Positions 17,336 to 25,352 of a stretch of DNA of 64,000 nucleotides are shown here, piece by piece. Where the stretch lies: the NCBI GenBank assembly GCA_024743195.1, contig JANSXE010000005.1:1-64000 (forward strand), given 5' to 3'. Origin of the DNA: Alphaproteobacteria bacterium (GTDB taxonomy: Bacteria; Pseudomonadota; Alphaproteobacteria; UBA8366; Aestuariispiraceae). Numbering within the stretch: the first letter of the stretch is position 1; every line of letters begins with the position of its first letter. Position numbers and translations under genes: made by a program. Under the pieces are notes generated by a model. That model did no database searches and was not told the DNA's origin. It was given only the letters and a program-made list of their open reading frames with translations.

Positions 17336-19393
17336 ATGACCCTGCTTCTCGGCATCGACACGGGCGGCACCTACACCGACGCGGTCCTCTTCGACGACGC
17401 GAGCCGGCGGGTGATCGCGACCGCCAAGGCGCTCACCACCAAGCACGATCTGGCGCTGTGCGTCGGCGAGGCGATCGATCGCGCGCTGGCGGCGGGCCCA
17501 GAAGGCGCCGTGCGGCGCATCGGGCTCGTCTCGCTGTCCACAACGCTGGCGACCAATGCGATCGTCGAGCAGCACGGCTTCCCGGTCGGCCTCGTGCTCA
17601 TCGGGCAGAGCCGCGAGGCGCTGGACCGCGCCGGCCTGTCGCAGGCCGTGGGCGGCGACCCGGTTGTGCTGGTGGGCGGCGGCTGCGGACCGGACGGGCT
17701 GGAGCGCGCGCCGCTGGACGAGGCCGCCTTGCGCGCCGCCCTGCCGATGCTGAAGCAGAAGGCGGCGGCGGTCGCCGTCAGCGGCTATTTCGCCGTGCGC
17801 AATCCGGTGCAGGAGGCGCGCGCGCGCGATCTGATCCGGGCTGAGACCGGCCTGCCGGTTTCCTGCGGGCATGAGCTGGCGAACGCGCTCGACGCGCCGC
17901 GCCGGGCGCTGACGGCGCTCCTGAACGCCCGGCTGATCCCGCTGCTGCAGCATCTAATCCTGGCGGTGCGCGCCCGGTTGGAGGCGCTGGGGCTCGAGGC
18001 GCCGCTGATGGTGGTGAAGGGCGACGGATCGCTGATCGCCGCGGAGACGGCGCTGACCCGGCCGGTGGAGACCATCCTCTCCGGGCCGGCGGCGAGCGTC
18101 GTCGGCGCCCAGTTCCTGGCCGGCGAAGAGGACTGCGTCGTCTCCGACATCGGCGGCACGACGACGGACATCGCCGTGCTGGCCGGCGGCCGGCCGGTGA
18201 TGGACCCGGACGGTGCGACCGTCGGCGGCTACCGCACCATGGTGGAGGCGGTGGCGGTGCGCACCGTCGGCCTCGGCGGCGACAGCGAGATCCGGCTGGA
18301 TGCGGAGAAGCGCCTGGTCGCCGGCCCGCGCCGGGTGCAGCCCTTGAGCCTCCTGGCGCGCCACTGGCCCGAGGCCGTCCCGATCCTGGAGACGCAGTTG
18401 GCGCGTCCCTGGCCGAAGACCCATGACGGGCGCTTCGCGCTGCGCCTGCGGCCGCTGTCCGGCGGGACGCTCTCGCGCAACGAGCAGGCGATCTGGGAGC
18501 GTCTGGAGGCGGGTCCGATGGATCTGGAGCGGCTGTTGGGCGCACGGCCGTCCGAGCAGCCCCTGCAGCGGCTGGTCGATCGCGGGCTCGTGATCCTGTC
18601 CAGCTTCACCCCGTCGGACGCGGCGCATGTGCTGGGTCTGCAGGCGGACTGGACGGTTCGCGCCGCTGAGTTGGGGGCCGAGCTTTGGGCGCGCAGCGAG
18701 CGCCGGCCCGGCCTGCCCACGGCGGCGAACGGCCGCGCCTTTGCGGAGACCGTCGTGGATCTGGTGACGCGCCAGTCGGCGGAGGCGATCCTGGACGCCG
18801 CGCTGGCCGAGGAGGATCGGACCGCCGGCGTGCGCGGCGCGGGACGCGGCCCGTCGCTCGGCGGCGGCGTGCGGCGCTTCCTGGACGTCGCGCTGGCGGC
18901 GCCGGAGACGCCGCCGGGCGGACGCCTGGTCTCCTTCACCGTGGCGCTGGAGCGGCCGCTGATCGGCATCGGGGCGCCGGCGGCCACCTATTATCCCGAG
19001 ATCGCGCGGCGGCTCTCCACCCGCTGCGTCGCGCCGGAGAACGCCGACGTCTGCAACGCCGTCGGGGCCGTCGCCGGCGGGGTCAGCCAGAGCGAGACCC
19101 TGCTGATCACCCAACCCGAGGAAGGCCGCTTCCGGCTGCACGCGCCGGAGGGGGCGGAGGACTTCCGCTCCCTCGAAGAGGCCGCAGCACGCGCCGACGC
19201 GCTGGCGCGCGGCCTCGCCGAAGCAAAGGCCCGCGACGCCGGCGCCGCCCACATCCGCATCGAGTGTGCGCGCGAGGACAAGACCGCGACCGTGGCCGGC
19301 AGCCACGAACTCTTCGTCGAAAGCGTGATCCGCGCCACCGCCTACGGCCGCCCGCGCATCGCGGCGGCGGCGGAGACCGCAAGCCCGGGCTAA
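17336..19393 (+). CDS. Hydantoinase/oxoprolinase family protein (HyuA type)
   Basis: 685 residues. The N-terminus LLGIDTGGTYTDAVLFD is the actin/ASKHA-like nucleotide-binding start of this family, and SDIGGTTTDIAVL in the middle is the second phosphate-binding motif. Members hydrolyse cyclic amides (hydantoins, 5-oxoproline) with ATP. HyuA subunits usually pair with HyuB; no HyuB is visible, so it may act alone or differently. The ATG at 17336 starts the family motif but has no clear ribosome site, with a terminator-like hairpin immediately upstream. The stop codon TAA touches the MITE-like element at 19393. Confidence 0.87.
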   Translation: MTLLLGIDTGGTYTDAVLFDDASRRVIATAKALTTKHDLALCVGEAIDRALAAGPEGAVRRIGLVSLSTTLATNAIVEQHGFPVGLVLIGQSREALDRAGLSQAVGGDPVVLVGGGCGPDGLERAPLDEAALRAALPMLKQKAAAVAVSGYFAVRNPVQEARARDLIRAETGLPVSCGHELANALDAPRRALTALLNARLIPLLQHLILAVRARLEALGLEAPLMVVKGDGSLIAAETALTRPVETILSGPAASVVGAQFLAGEEDCVVSDIGGTTTDIAVLAGGRPVMDPDGATVGGYRTMVEAVAVRTVGLGGDSEIRLDAEKRLVAGPRRVQPLSLLARHWPEAVPILETQLARPWPKTHDGRFALRLRPLSGGTLSRNEQAIWERLEAGPMDLERLLGARPSEQPLQRLVDRGLVILSSFTPSDAAHVLGLQADWTVRAAELGAELWARSERRPGLPTAANGRAFAETVVDLVTRQSAEAILDAALAEEDRTAGVRGAGRGPSLGGGVRRFLDVALAAPETPPGGRLVSFTVALERPLIGIGAPAATYYPEIARRLSTRCVAPENADVCNAVGAVAGGVSQSETLLITQPEEGRFRLHAPEGAEDFRSLEEAAARADALARGLAEAKARDAGAAHIRIECAREDKTATVAGSHELFVESVIRATAYGRPRIAAAAETASPG

Positions 19394-19669
19394 TACCAAT
19401 TCTCGGTGATTCCGACCCATGAGGAGCGCGTTCGGGCCGCGTCGGGTAGGAAGCGGGGCGCGGGCGATGCGGGGCATCGTCAAGCCGCGCTGACGCCCTC
19501 CGACGCGGCCCGAACGCGGCCCGGAGGGCGACCCTCTCCTTCTTCCCACGGGGGCCCCTCGGACGGCGTCGCCCGCGCCTTACGATGCCCCGCATCGTCG
19601 CGGCGCGCGCTCCTAGCCGAGAAACCGGGAGGGTCGTCCTCATGGGTCGGAATCACCGAGAATTGGTAT
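19393..19669. mobile_element. MITE-like element with 33 bp perfect terminal inverted repeats
   Basis: The ends 19393-19425 and 19637-19669 are perfect 33 bp inverted repeats beginning ATACCAATTCTCGG. Inside, 19427-19444 and 19500-19517 form a second 18 bp inverted pair, and two copies of a CGATGC...GCATCG mini-palindrome lie near 19465 and 19583. No ORF of transposase type is present. TA dinucleotides flank CCAATTC...GAATTGG on both sides, compatible with TA target duplication of IS630/Tc1-type transposases. Its ends supply or abut the stop codons of both neighbours. Confidence 0.75.
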
Positions 19670-20762
19670 AAAGCCGCCCGAGCGCGTCCGTGAGCGCGTG
19701 ATCCCCGCGCCAGTCCGCGATCACCCGCTCGATCGTCTCAGGCGCGAGGTAATGATCGACCCGGTCGCGCACGTGGGCGATCAGTGCGGCGTCCGTGTTG
19801 TCCGCCGACCAGTCTTCGGTATCGTCCGCCCTATGCTTGTCGGTCCGGGCGGCCAAAGCGCTCTCGACCCGCCATTTCGCGCACCAGCTGATCGACCAGA
19901 GCCACATGAGCCGGCGCAGCGCCATCAGATGCGGGCGTTGCGCCGCGGCGAGCGCGCCGGGCGAGGCCTCCAGATAGCGTTCGTAGAAGCCGGCGATCTC
20001 GGCGTGGGTCGGCTCGGAATAGCTCGCGACGTCCCAGGTGGTGGAGGTGTAGAGCGTGGCGTGCGCCAAGTCGAAGCCCGCCGCGCCGTAACGCGCCTTC
20101 TCCAGATCGACCAGCACGGCCCGGTCGTCGGCCGCACGCTTCAGGAAATTGCCCGGATGCGCGTCGAAAGAAATCAGGGTGATCGGCGCTGGCTGCTCCA
20201 ACCCGGCCGCATGCGCCTCCGCCGCCGCGATCTCGGCTTCGATCAGGCGGCGGGCCGCCGGCTCGAGGTCGACCGCCGCCAGCGCCCGGCCTTGGTCGCG
20301 CACCTCGGCCAAGGTCGCCGCATAGGGATCGCCGCGGTCGGCGAGCGGCGGACGATCCGCCGACGCCGGAACCGGCAGCGCGTGGATCGCCGCCAGGGCG
20401 TCGGCGACGGCGGGCGCGTCGTCGGGAAAGCGCACCATCGGCCCGGCGATCTCCTCCACGATCAGCGCGCCCATCGGCAAATCCGCGCCGGGCTCGATCG
20501 CGCCGAAACAGCGCGGCGCGGCGCCGCTCGCGCTGGCGCGCTCGAAACAGGCGGCCTGATAGGCGAGGTTCGCGCGCGCGTCGAGCCGCATCTGGCTCTG
20601 CCGCGGAACCCGCAGCAGACGCCCAGTCCCGCCGATCCGCACGTGATCGTGAGCAAGGCCGGTGGTCGGCAACGGCGCCAGCGCTTCCGGCGCGATTTCC
20701 TCGTAACCGGGGCGCGTCCGAAGCGCCTCGGCGAGGGCGGGCAATAGCTCGTCGATCCTCAT
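19653..20762 (-). CDS. Aminoglycoside-phosphotransferase-fold kinase family protein
   Basis: 369 residues with the APH/choline-kinase core: a GTGRLLRVPRQ strand region, VEEIAG hinge, catalytic loop ISFDAHPGNFLK and metal-binding VLVDLEKARYG. Such kinases phosphorylate small alcohols; the target here is unknown and need not be an antibiotic. Its ATG overlaps the stop of the glycosyltransferase gene at 20759 (ATGA). The last five codons plus stop (YTNSR) lie inside the inverted repeat of the MITE-like element, so the original C-terminus was probably replaced by the insertion. Confidence 0.85.
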   Translation of the reverse strand: MRIDELLPALAEALRTRPGYEEIAPEALAPLPTTGLAHDHVRIGGTGRLLRVPRQSQMRLDARANLAYQAACFERASASGAAPRCFGAIEPGADLPMGALIVEEIAGPMVRFPDDAPAVADALAAIHALPVPASADRPPLADRGDPYAATLAEVRDQGRALAAVDLEPAARRLIEAEIAAAEAHAAGLEQPAPITLISFDAHPGNFLKRAADDRAVLVDLEKARYGAAGFDLAHATLYTSTTWDVASYSEPTHAEIAGFYERYLEASPGALAAAQRPHLMALRRLMWLWSISWCAKWRVESALAARTDKHRADDTEDWSADNTDAALIAHVRDRVDHYLAPETIERVIADWRGDHALTDALGRLYTNSR

Positions 20763-21376
20763 CGGCGGCCCCTTCGTCTCTCACGCCAGCGGCCGTAGTC
20801 GCCCCCGTCGTCGACATCCGCCAGCTCCATCACCCGCGCCGCGCGCCAGCCCCTTGGCAGCGAGGCGAGCGTATCTTCGTACGCGTACGGACTTGACCAG
20901 CGCACGCCCCGGAACAGCGTGCGCGGTTGCGGACGCGTACGCGCCAAACCGACCAACCAGTAGCCCCCGTCGCCTGCGGGTCCGATAACGGCCTGGGAAC
21001 GACCCAAAGCCCGAAAGGCGGCGCGTACATGCTCCGGACCGAGATCCGGGATGTCGCTTCCGACGATGACCGCCGGCCCGGGCGGCAAGCGGCGGAACGC
21101 CCGCGCCATGCGCTCTCCCAGATCGCCGCGGCCTTGCGGAAGGATGCGGAAGCCCTTGGGCCAGCGCGCCGGCCGCGCGGCCCGGTCCGGCGTGACCGCA
21201 AGCCACAGGCTGAGGCCCGGCGCCCGGCGCAGGCGCCGCAGCAGCCCCGCCACCTCCGTGCGATAGAAGGTCACAGCCGGCACCGCCCCGATGTCCCGCG
21301 CCAAGCGGCGTTTGCCGGCCCCCAGGCGCGGCGCGCGGACGAAGACGACGAGATGCTGGGTCCGACCGGGCGGCAT
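20759..21376 (-). CDS. TIGR04282/DUF2064-family glycosyltransferase-like protein
   Basis: 205 residues with a nucleotidyl/glycosyltransferase-A fold start (VVFVRAPRLGAGKRRLARDIG), a VIVGSDIPDL metal-binding motif and GPAGDGGYWLVGL. This set defines the DUF2064/TIGR04282 family. Such genes regularly sit beside a TIGR04283 glycosyltransferase, as here 24 bp upstream, a pair named for arsenosugar synthesis in some annotations. Biochemical evidence for that name is thin. Overlaps the kinase gene downstream by 4 bp. Confidence 0.85.
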   Translation of the reverse strand: MPPGRTQHLVVFVRAPRLGAGKRRLARDIGAVPAVTFYRTEVAGLLRRLRRAPGLSLWLAVTPDRAARPARWPKGFRILPQGRGDLGERMARAFRRLPPGPAVIVGSDIPDLGPEHVRAAFRALGRSQAVIGPAGDGGYWLVGLARTRPQPRTLFRGVRWSSPYAYEDTLASLPRGWRAARVMELADVDDGGDYGRWRERRRGRR

Positions 21377-21400
21377 GCGTGAACAGTGACGCCGGGCCGT

Positions 21401-22132
21401 CTAGCCGTAAAGTCTAACGATCGCGGCCGGCGGCACGCCGAGCAGATAGAGCGCGAGGCAGCAGAGATTGCGCAGGCTGCGCCGCAGATAGCCGTCGCGG
21501 CGATACCGCGCGGCGCTGGTGATCGCCGCGCCGGGAAGCTCGACCAGATCCGACCGGCCGATCCGCCGCACGAGGGCCACGTCCTCCATCAGCGGGACGG
21601 CGGGAAAGCCGCCGGCCTCCAGATAGCGCGCGCGCGAGATCAGCAATCCCTGATCGCCATAGGGCAGGCCCAGCCGCCGGCAGCGCCAGGCGACCGCGCG
21701 CTCGAGCCGCCGCGCCGCCGGGCTCGCCGGATCGTCGAGGACGAAGCGGAAATAGCCGGCCTTGCGCGCCGCGTCCGGTCGGGCCGCGAAGTCCCGCACG
21801 ATCTCGGGCCAGTTCGGCGGAAGCGTCGTGTCCGCATGCAGGAAGAGCAGCCAGTCGCCGAGCGCCGCCTCCGCGCCGGCGGCGAGCTGCGGGCCGCGGC
21901 CGCCTTCCGCGCTCAGGATGCGCGCCCCGTAGCGCTGCGCTTCGTCCAGCGTCGCGTCGGTCGACCCGCCGTCGACGACCAACACGTCGAGATCGATCCC
22001 CGGGGTGGGCGCGGCCAGCGCCTGCAACGCGCGACCGATCGCCGCTTCGGCGTTCAGCGTCGGGACCACCACCGCCAGCGTCACCGGGTCGCCGGAGCGT
22101 CGGAACGGCGTTTCAGGCGCGTCATCGGGCAC
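21401..22132 (-). CDS. TIGR04283-family glycosyltransferase 2 (arsenosugar-type)
   Basis: 243 residues, GTG start. A GT-A fold is shown by VVVPTLNAEAAIGRALQAL, VVDGGSTDAT and the DxD-like FLHADTTLP. The C-terminal GLPYGDQGLLISRARYLEAGGFP with LMEDVALVRRI is characteristic of TIGR04283. It probably transfers a sugar from a nucleotide donor. Together with the TIGR04282 gene and the APH-type kinase it forms a small operon. The end product is unknown. Confidence 0.87.
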   Translation of the reverse strand: MPDDAPETPFRRSGDPVTLAVVVPTLNAEAAIGRALQALAAPTPGIDLDVLVVDGGSTDATLDEAQRYGARILSAEGGRGPQLAAGAEAALGDWLLFLHADTTLPPNWPEIVRDFAARPDAARKAGYFRFVLDDPASPAARRLERAVAWRCRRLGLPYGDQGLLISRARYLEAGGFPAVPLMEDVALVRRIGRSDLVELPGAAITSAARYRRDGYLRRSLRNLCCLALYLLGVPPAAIVRLYG

Positions 22133-22193
22133 TGGAAAGGGCTTTCGCTCTTGGATCGAGAAGGCGCACCCGGGCCATGCAAGGCGCGCGCCG

Positions 22194-22706
22194 TCAGCGC
22201 TTGCCCGCGCCCTTCGGCAGCAGGGCCTCCAGCGGCCATCCGTCCTGCACCTTCACCGGCTTGGTGACGATGTAGGTGAAGTACCTCTCGATCCCGAGAT
22301 CCTCTGCCAGGAGAGCGTCGACGAGGCGCTGATAGCCCGCGATGTCGCCCGCCGCGATCAGCAGCATGTAGTCGACCCCGCCGCCCAGCGCATAGCAGGA
22401 CAGGATTTCGGGCCGCGCCCGAACCGCCGCCTCGAAGCGCGAAAAATCCTCCGCCGCGTGACGGCTCAGCGTCACCTCCACGAAGACGAGCGAGAGTGCG
22501 ACCAACCGGTCGACGTCGATCAGCGCGCGGTATCCCGTGATGTATCCGGCGGCCTCCAGCCGCTTCACCCGCTCGTGCGCGGGGCTCGGGCTCAAGCCCA
22601 CCGCGTCGGCGAGCTTGAGCTTGGTCATCCGGCCGTCCCGCTGCAGGGCGGCCAGGATCTTCAGATCGATGGCGTCGAGCCGTTTGGCGCGGGCGTCGTC
22701 GGGCAT
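22194..22706 (-). CDS. Lrp/AsnC-family transcriptional regulator
   Basis: 170 residues. An N-terminal HTH (LDAIDLKILAALQRDGRMTKLKLADAVGLSPSPAHERVKRLE) is followed by a RAM effector domain with FVEVTLSRHA and the ligand-loop region ALGGGVDYMLLIA. It usually binds amino acids and controls transport or metabolism. It lies 9 bp after the DMT transporter gene and is co-directional, so it probably senses the transporter's substrate and controls that gene. Confidence 0.92.
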   Translation of the reverse strand: MPDDARAKRLDAIDLKILAALQRDGRMTKLKLADAVGLSPSPAHERVKRLEAAGYITGYRALIDVDRLVALSLVFVEVTLSRHAAEDFSRFEAAVRARPEILSCYALGGGVDYMLLIAAGDIAGYQRLVDALLAEDLGIERYFTYIVTKPVKVQDGWPLEALLPKGAGKR

Positions 22707-22715
22707 AGGGGGAGC

Positions 22716-23651
22716 TTACCCGGAGCGCCGCGCGGTGGCGAGGGCGAGGGTGCGTGCGCGCATCCGCTCACGGTGGAAGGTGTAGAGCCCGGTGCCGACC
22801 ACGATCGCCGAGCCGATCAGCATGGCCGCGTCCGGGACCTCCCCGAAGACGAAGAGGCCGAGCAGGATCGCCCAGATCAGGTTGGTGTAGCGGAAGGGGG
22901 CGATGAAGCCGATCTCGCCGCGCCGCATGGTCATGATGGAGAACAGATAGCCGAAGAAGATGAAGAGCGCCGCCCCGCCCAGGAAGCCGAGAGCGCGCGG
23001 CGTGACCGGCGCCCACTCCCCGCTCGCCAGCACGCCGATCCCGCCGACCGTGGTGATGACGACGGCGGTGAGGCTCGCCGCCAGCATCGACGGCACGGCG
23101 GGCGAGAGCCGCTTGGTGGCCAAGTCGCGCAGCACCACGAAGCCGACCGCCGCGACGGCGTAGAGCGCGTAGCTGTTGAAGCCTTCGGCCCCCGGCCGGA
23201 CGACGATCAGCACGCCGACGAAGCCGACCGCGATCGCCGCATAGCGCCGCCAGCCCACCGCCTCCTTCAGGAACAGCGCGCCGGCGAGCGTGACCGCAAG
23301 CGGCAACGCCTGCAGGATCGCGGTTGCGTTCGCGATCGGCATGTTGAACAGCGCCGTCAGGAAGCACAGCGTCGCGCCCACCTCGGCCGCGCTGCGCACG
23401 CCCAGCACCGCCCAGTCGCGCCGCCCCGGGGCCAAGCGGAAGGCGCCCAGCATGGCGGCGAGGGTCAGGATCAGGAGGCTCGCCCCGAGACCCCGTATCA
23501 GGATCGCCTGGAACAGACCCATCTCGGCGCCGGCCAGCTTGATCAGGGCGTCGTTGACCGCGAAGCCGGCCATCGAGCCGACCATGAACAGCGCGCCGGC
23601 GACATTGTCGCCGAGCGCCGGCCGACCGACGGAGGAGCCCGCATCACCCAT
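22716..23651 (-). CDS. EamA/DMT-superfamily drug/metabolite transporter
   Basis: 311 residues with ten hydrophobic segments in two EamA repeats. The first begins GALFMVGSMAGFAVNDALIKLAG. The second contains NLIWAILLGLFVFGEVPDAAMLIGSAIVVGTGLY, the conserved final-helices signature. DMT exporters move amino acids, purines or other metabolites out through the inner membrane. Tight linkage with the Lrp-type regulator suggests amino-acid export; the direction and substrate are inferred. Confidence 0.9.
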   Translation of the reverse strand: MGDAGSSVGRPALGDNVAGALFMVGSMAGFAVNDALIKLAGAEMGLFQAILIRGLGASLLILTLAAMLGAFRLAPGRRDWAVLGVRSAAEVGATLCFLTALFNMPIANATAILQALPLAVTLAGALFLKEAVGWRRYAAIAVGFVGVLIVVRPGAEGFNSYALYAVAAVGFVVLRDLATKRLSPAVPSMLAASLTAVVITTVGGIGVLASGEWAPVTPRALGFLGGAALFIFFGYLFSIMTMRRGEIGFIAPFRYTNLIWAILLGLFVFGEVPDAAMLIGSAIVVGTGLYTFHRERMRARTLALATARRSG

Positions 23652-23717
23652 GCCGCCTTCATGCCCCAGCCCGCGCCGACGGTCCAGCGGCTTGCTCCAG
23701 CCGACGGCGCTGCGCCG

Positions 23718-23975
23718 CTAGTCCCGCCGCGGCGGGACCGGGTCGTAGCCGGAGCCGCCCCAGGGGTGGCAACGGGCGATGCGCTTCAGCGCGAGCCAGG
23801 CGCCGCGCAGGGCCCCGTGGGCGCGCACGGCGTCGGCGGCGTATTCCGAGCAGGTGGGCAGGAAACGGCACTGCCGCCCCATCAGGCTGGACAGCGTCAC
23901 CCGATAGAGGAAGATCAGCCCGAGCGCGAGGCGCTGGGCCGGATTGAGGCGGTCCGCGGCGCCGCCGCCGCTCAC
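23718..23975 (-). CDS. yidD: Membrane protein insertion efficiency factor YidD
   Basis: 85 residues from a GTG at 23975 whose last bases overlap the TGA of the upstream gene (GTGA), implying translational coupling. The hallmark [21 protein letters not shown] followed by [41 protein letters not shown] is diagnostic. YidD sits at the inner membrane and aids YidC-dependent insertion. It is often near rnpA/yidC, but in many alphaproteobacteria it is linked to an Fe-S scaffold gene and folE, as here. Confidence 0.93.
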   Translation of the reverse strand: MSGGGAADRLNPAQRLALGLIFLYRVTLSSLMGRQCRFLPTCSEYAADAVRAHGALRGAWLALKRIARCHPWGGSGYDPVPPRRD

Positions 23976-24442
23976 GCCTGCGCGGAGGAGCCGGCGGCGT
24001 CGCCGCGCGACGCGCCGGCGGCCGCCGCCTCGTCGAAGGCTTTCACCACCGCCTTGAAGGGCAGCAGGATCGAGGCGTGGCGCGACTTGTGGGCGCGGGC
24101 GGGCGCCAGCACCTCCAACTCCGCCCACTCGCCCCCCGGCGGCGGGGCGTCCTGCTTCAGCATCGCCTCCATCGCATCGCGCACCGCGATCAGCTCCGCG
24201 CGGGTCCGACCGACGGCATGGCGCTTCATGATCGCCGCCGCGCTCTGCCCGAGCGCGCAGGCCCGCACCTCCTGCCCATAGGCGGCCACGCGACCGTCGG
24301 CCACGCGCAGGTCAACCCGGATGCGGCTGCCGCACAAGGGACTGGTCAGCTGCACGGTCGCCTGCGGGTCCTCCAGCCGGTCGTCCGGGTCGAGGCCCCG
24401 GGCGGCCGCCAGGATCTTCTCGTTGTAGAGCGCGTCGCTCAT
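23972..24442 (-). CDS. IscU/NifU-like iron-sulfur cluster scaffold protein
   Basis: 156 residues. The first scaffold cysteine is in [12 protein letters not shown] and the second in [14 protein letters not shown]. At the place of the usual third cysteine the sequence reads [11 protein letters not shown], so that ligand is missing or replaced by His/Ser. It would assemble or carry Fe-S clusters in the cytoplasm. It diverges from folE and is translationally coupled to yidD. The C-terminal 20 residues are Ala/Gly-rich. Confidence 0.85.
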   Translation of the reverse strand: MSDALYNEKILAAARGLDPDDRLEDPQATVQLTSPLCGSRIRVDLRVADGRVAAYGQEVRACALGQSAAAIMKRHAVGRTRAELIAVRDAMEAMLKQDAPPPGGEWAELEVLAPARAHKSRHASILLPFKAVVKAFDEAAAAGASRGDAAGSSAQA

Positions 24443-24489
24443 GGCGGTCCGATCACATGTCCGTCAGCACGGGGTCGTTTCAGGCCGTG

Positions 24490-24523
24490 ATATTGTTGAC
24501 TTGGCCGGCGCATACAACAATAT
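24490..24523 (+). promoter_or_regulatory. folE promoter overlapped by an inverted repeat
   Basis: TTGACT (24496-24501) and CAATAT (24518-24523), 16 bp apart, make a plausible sigma-70-type promoter toward folE. The inverted repeat ATATTGTTG-N16-CAACAATAT (24490-24498/24515-24523) brackets it exactly, so a repressor bound there would block transcription. The same AT-rich patch may serve the divergent Fe-S scaffold gene. Confidence 0.5.
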
Positions 24524-24659
24524 ACGCGGCCCCGGGCGAAAGACGACCCGGAGGAGCGCCGCCGGGACGGAATGGGTCGCCCTCACGCGATCGCCGACTA
24601 TATGTCCCGAGTAGACCGAGCAGCGCTCAAGACCGCAACGCCCAGGCAGGAAAGCCCCG

Positions 24660-25262
24660 ATGCACGATATCGCCAAGAAGCCGGCCGTCGTCGCCGACAG
24701 CCCCGACCGCGAGACGGCGGAGGAGGCCGTGCGCACGCTCCTCGCCTTCATCGGAGAGGACCCGTCGCGCGAAGGGCTGCTCGACACGCCCAGCCGCGTG
24801 GTGCGCTCCTACGAGGAGTTCTACGCCGGCTACGCGACCGATGCGGAAGAGGAACTGCGCCGCACCTTCGAAGAGGTCGAGGGCTACGACGAGATGGTGA
24901 TGCTGCGCAACATCTCCTTCGAGAGCCATTGCGAGCATCACATGGCCCCGATCATCGGAACCGCCAGCATCGCCTACCTGCCGGCGAATCGCGTGGTCGG
25001 GATTTCCAAGCTCGCCCGCGTGCTGGAGGTCTTCGCCAAGCGCCTGCAGACGCAGGAGACCATGACCGTCCAGATCGCGGAGACCGTGGAGCGGGTGCTG
25101 AAGCCGCGCGGCGTCGCCGTCGTGATCGAGGCGGAGCATCAGTGCATGACCACCCGCGGAATCCGCAAGCCCGGCACCACGACCGTCACCAGCCACATGC
25201 TGGGCGCTTTCCGCGACGACGCGGAGACGCGGCGCGAGTTTCTGGCGATGGTGCGCGGCTGA
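24660..25262 (+). CDS. folE: GTP cyclohydrolase I
   Basis: 200 residues. Converts GTP to 7,8-dihydroneopterin triphosphate, the first step of folate (and pterin) synthesis, as a cytoplasmic decamer. Visible family motifs: [36 protein letters not shown] (zinc and catalytic Cys/His), [20 protein letters not shown] and the second zinc cysteine in [16 protein letters not shown]. Length matches FolE. It stands alone on the plus strand behind the inverted-repeat promoter, divergent from the Fe-S scaffold gene. Confidence 0.97.
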   Translation: MHDIAKKPAVVADSPDRETAEEAVRTLLAFIGEDPSREGLLDTPSRVVRSYEEFYAGYATDAEEELRRTFEEVEGYDEMVMLRNISFESHCEHHMAPIIGTASIAYLPANRVVGISKLARVLEVFAKRLQTQETMTVQIAETVERVLKPRGVAVVIEAEHQCMTTRGIRKPGTTTVTSHMLGAFRDDAETRREFLAMVRG

Positions 25263-25352
25263 CCCGATCCCCATCTTCCGCCCATTCCCCCTCGACCCGC
25301 CCCGCGCGCTCCGCTAAAGGGAGGCGGAGAGCGGCGAGGGAGCCTGCAGGCC

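Noticed and set aside
22005-24281. A 758-codon plus-strand ORF
   Set aside because: Antisense of the Lrp, DMT, yidD and Fe-S scaffold genes; composition is Arg/Gln/Asp-rich noise.
25263-25352. SAM-II riboswitch upstream of metY (a GCTAAA word is present)
   Set aside because: The rest of the SAM-II consensus and pseudoknot pairing could not be recognised.
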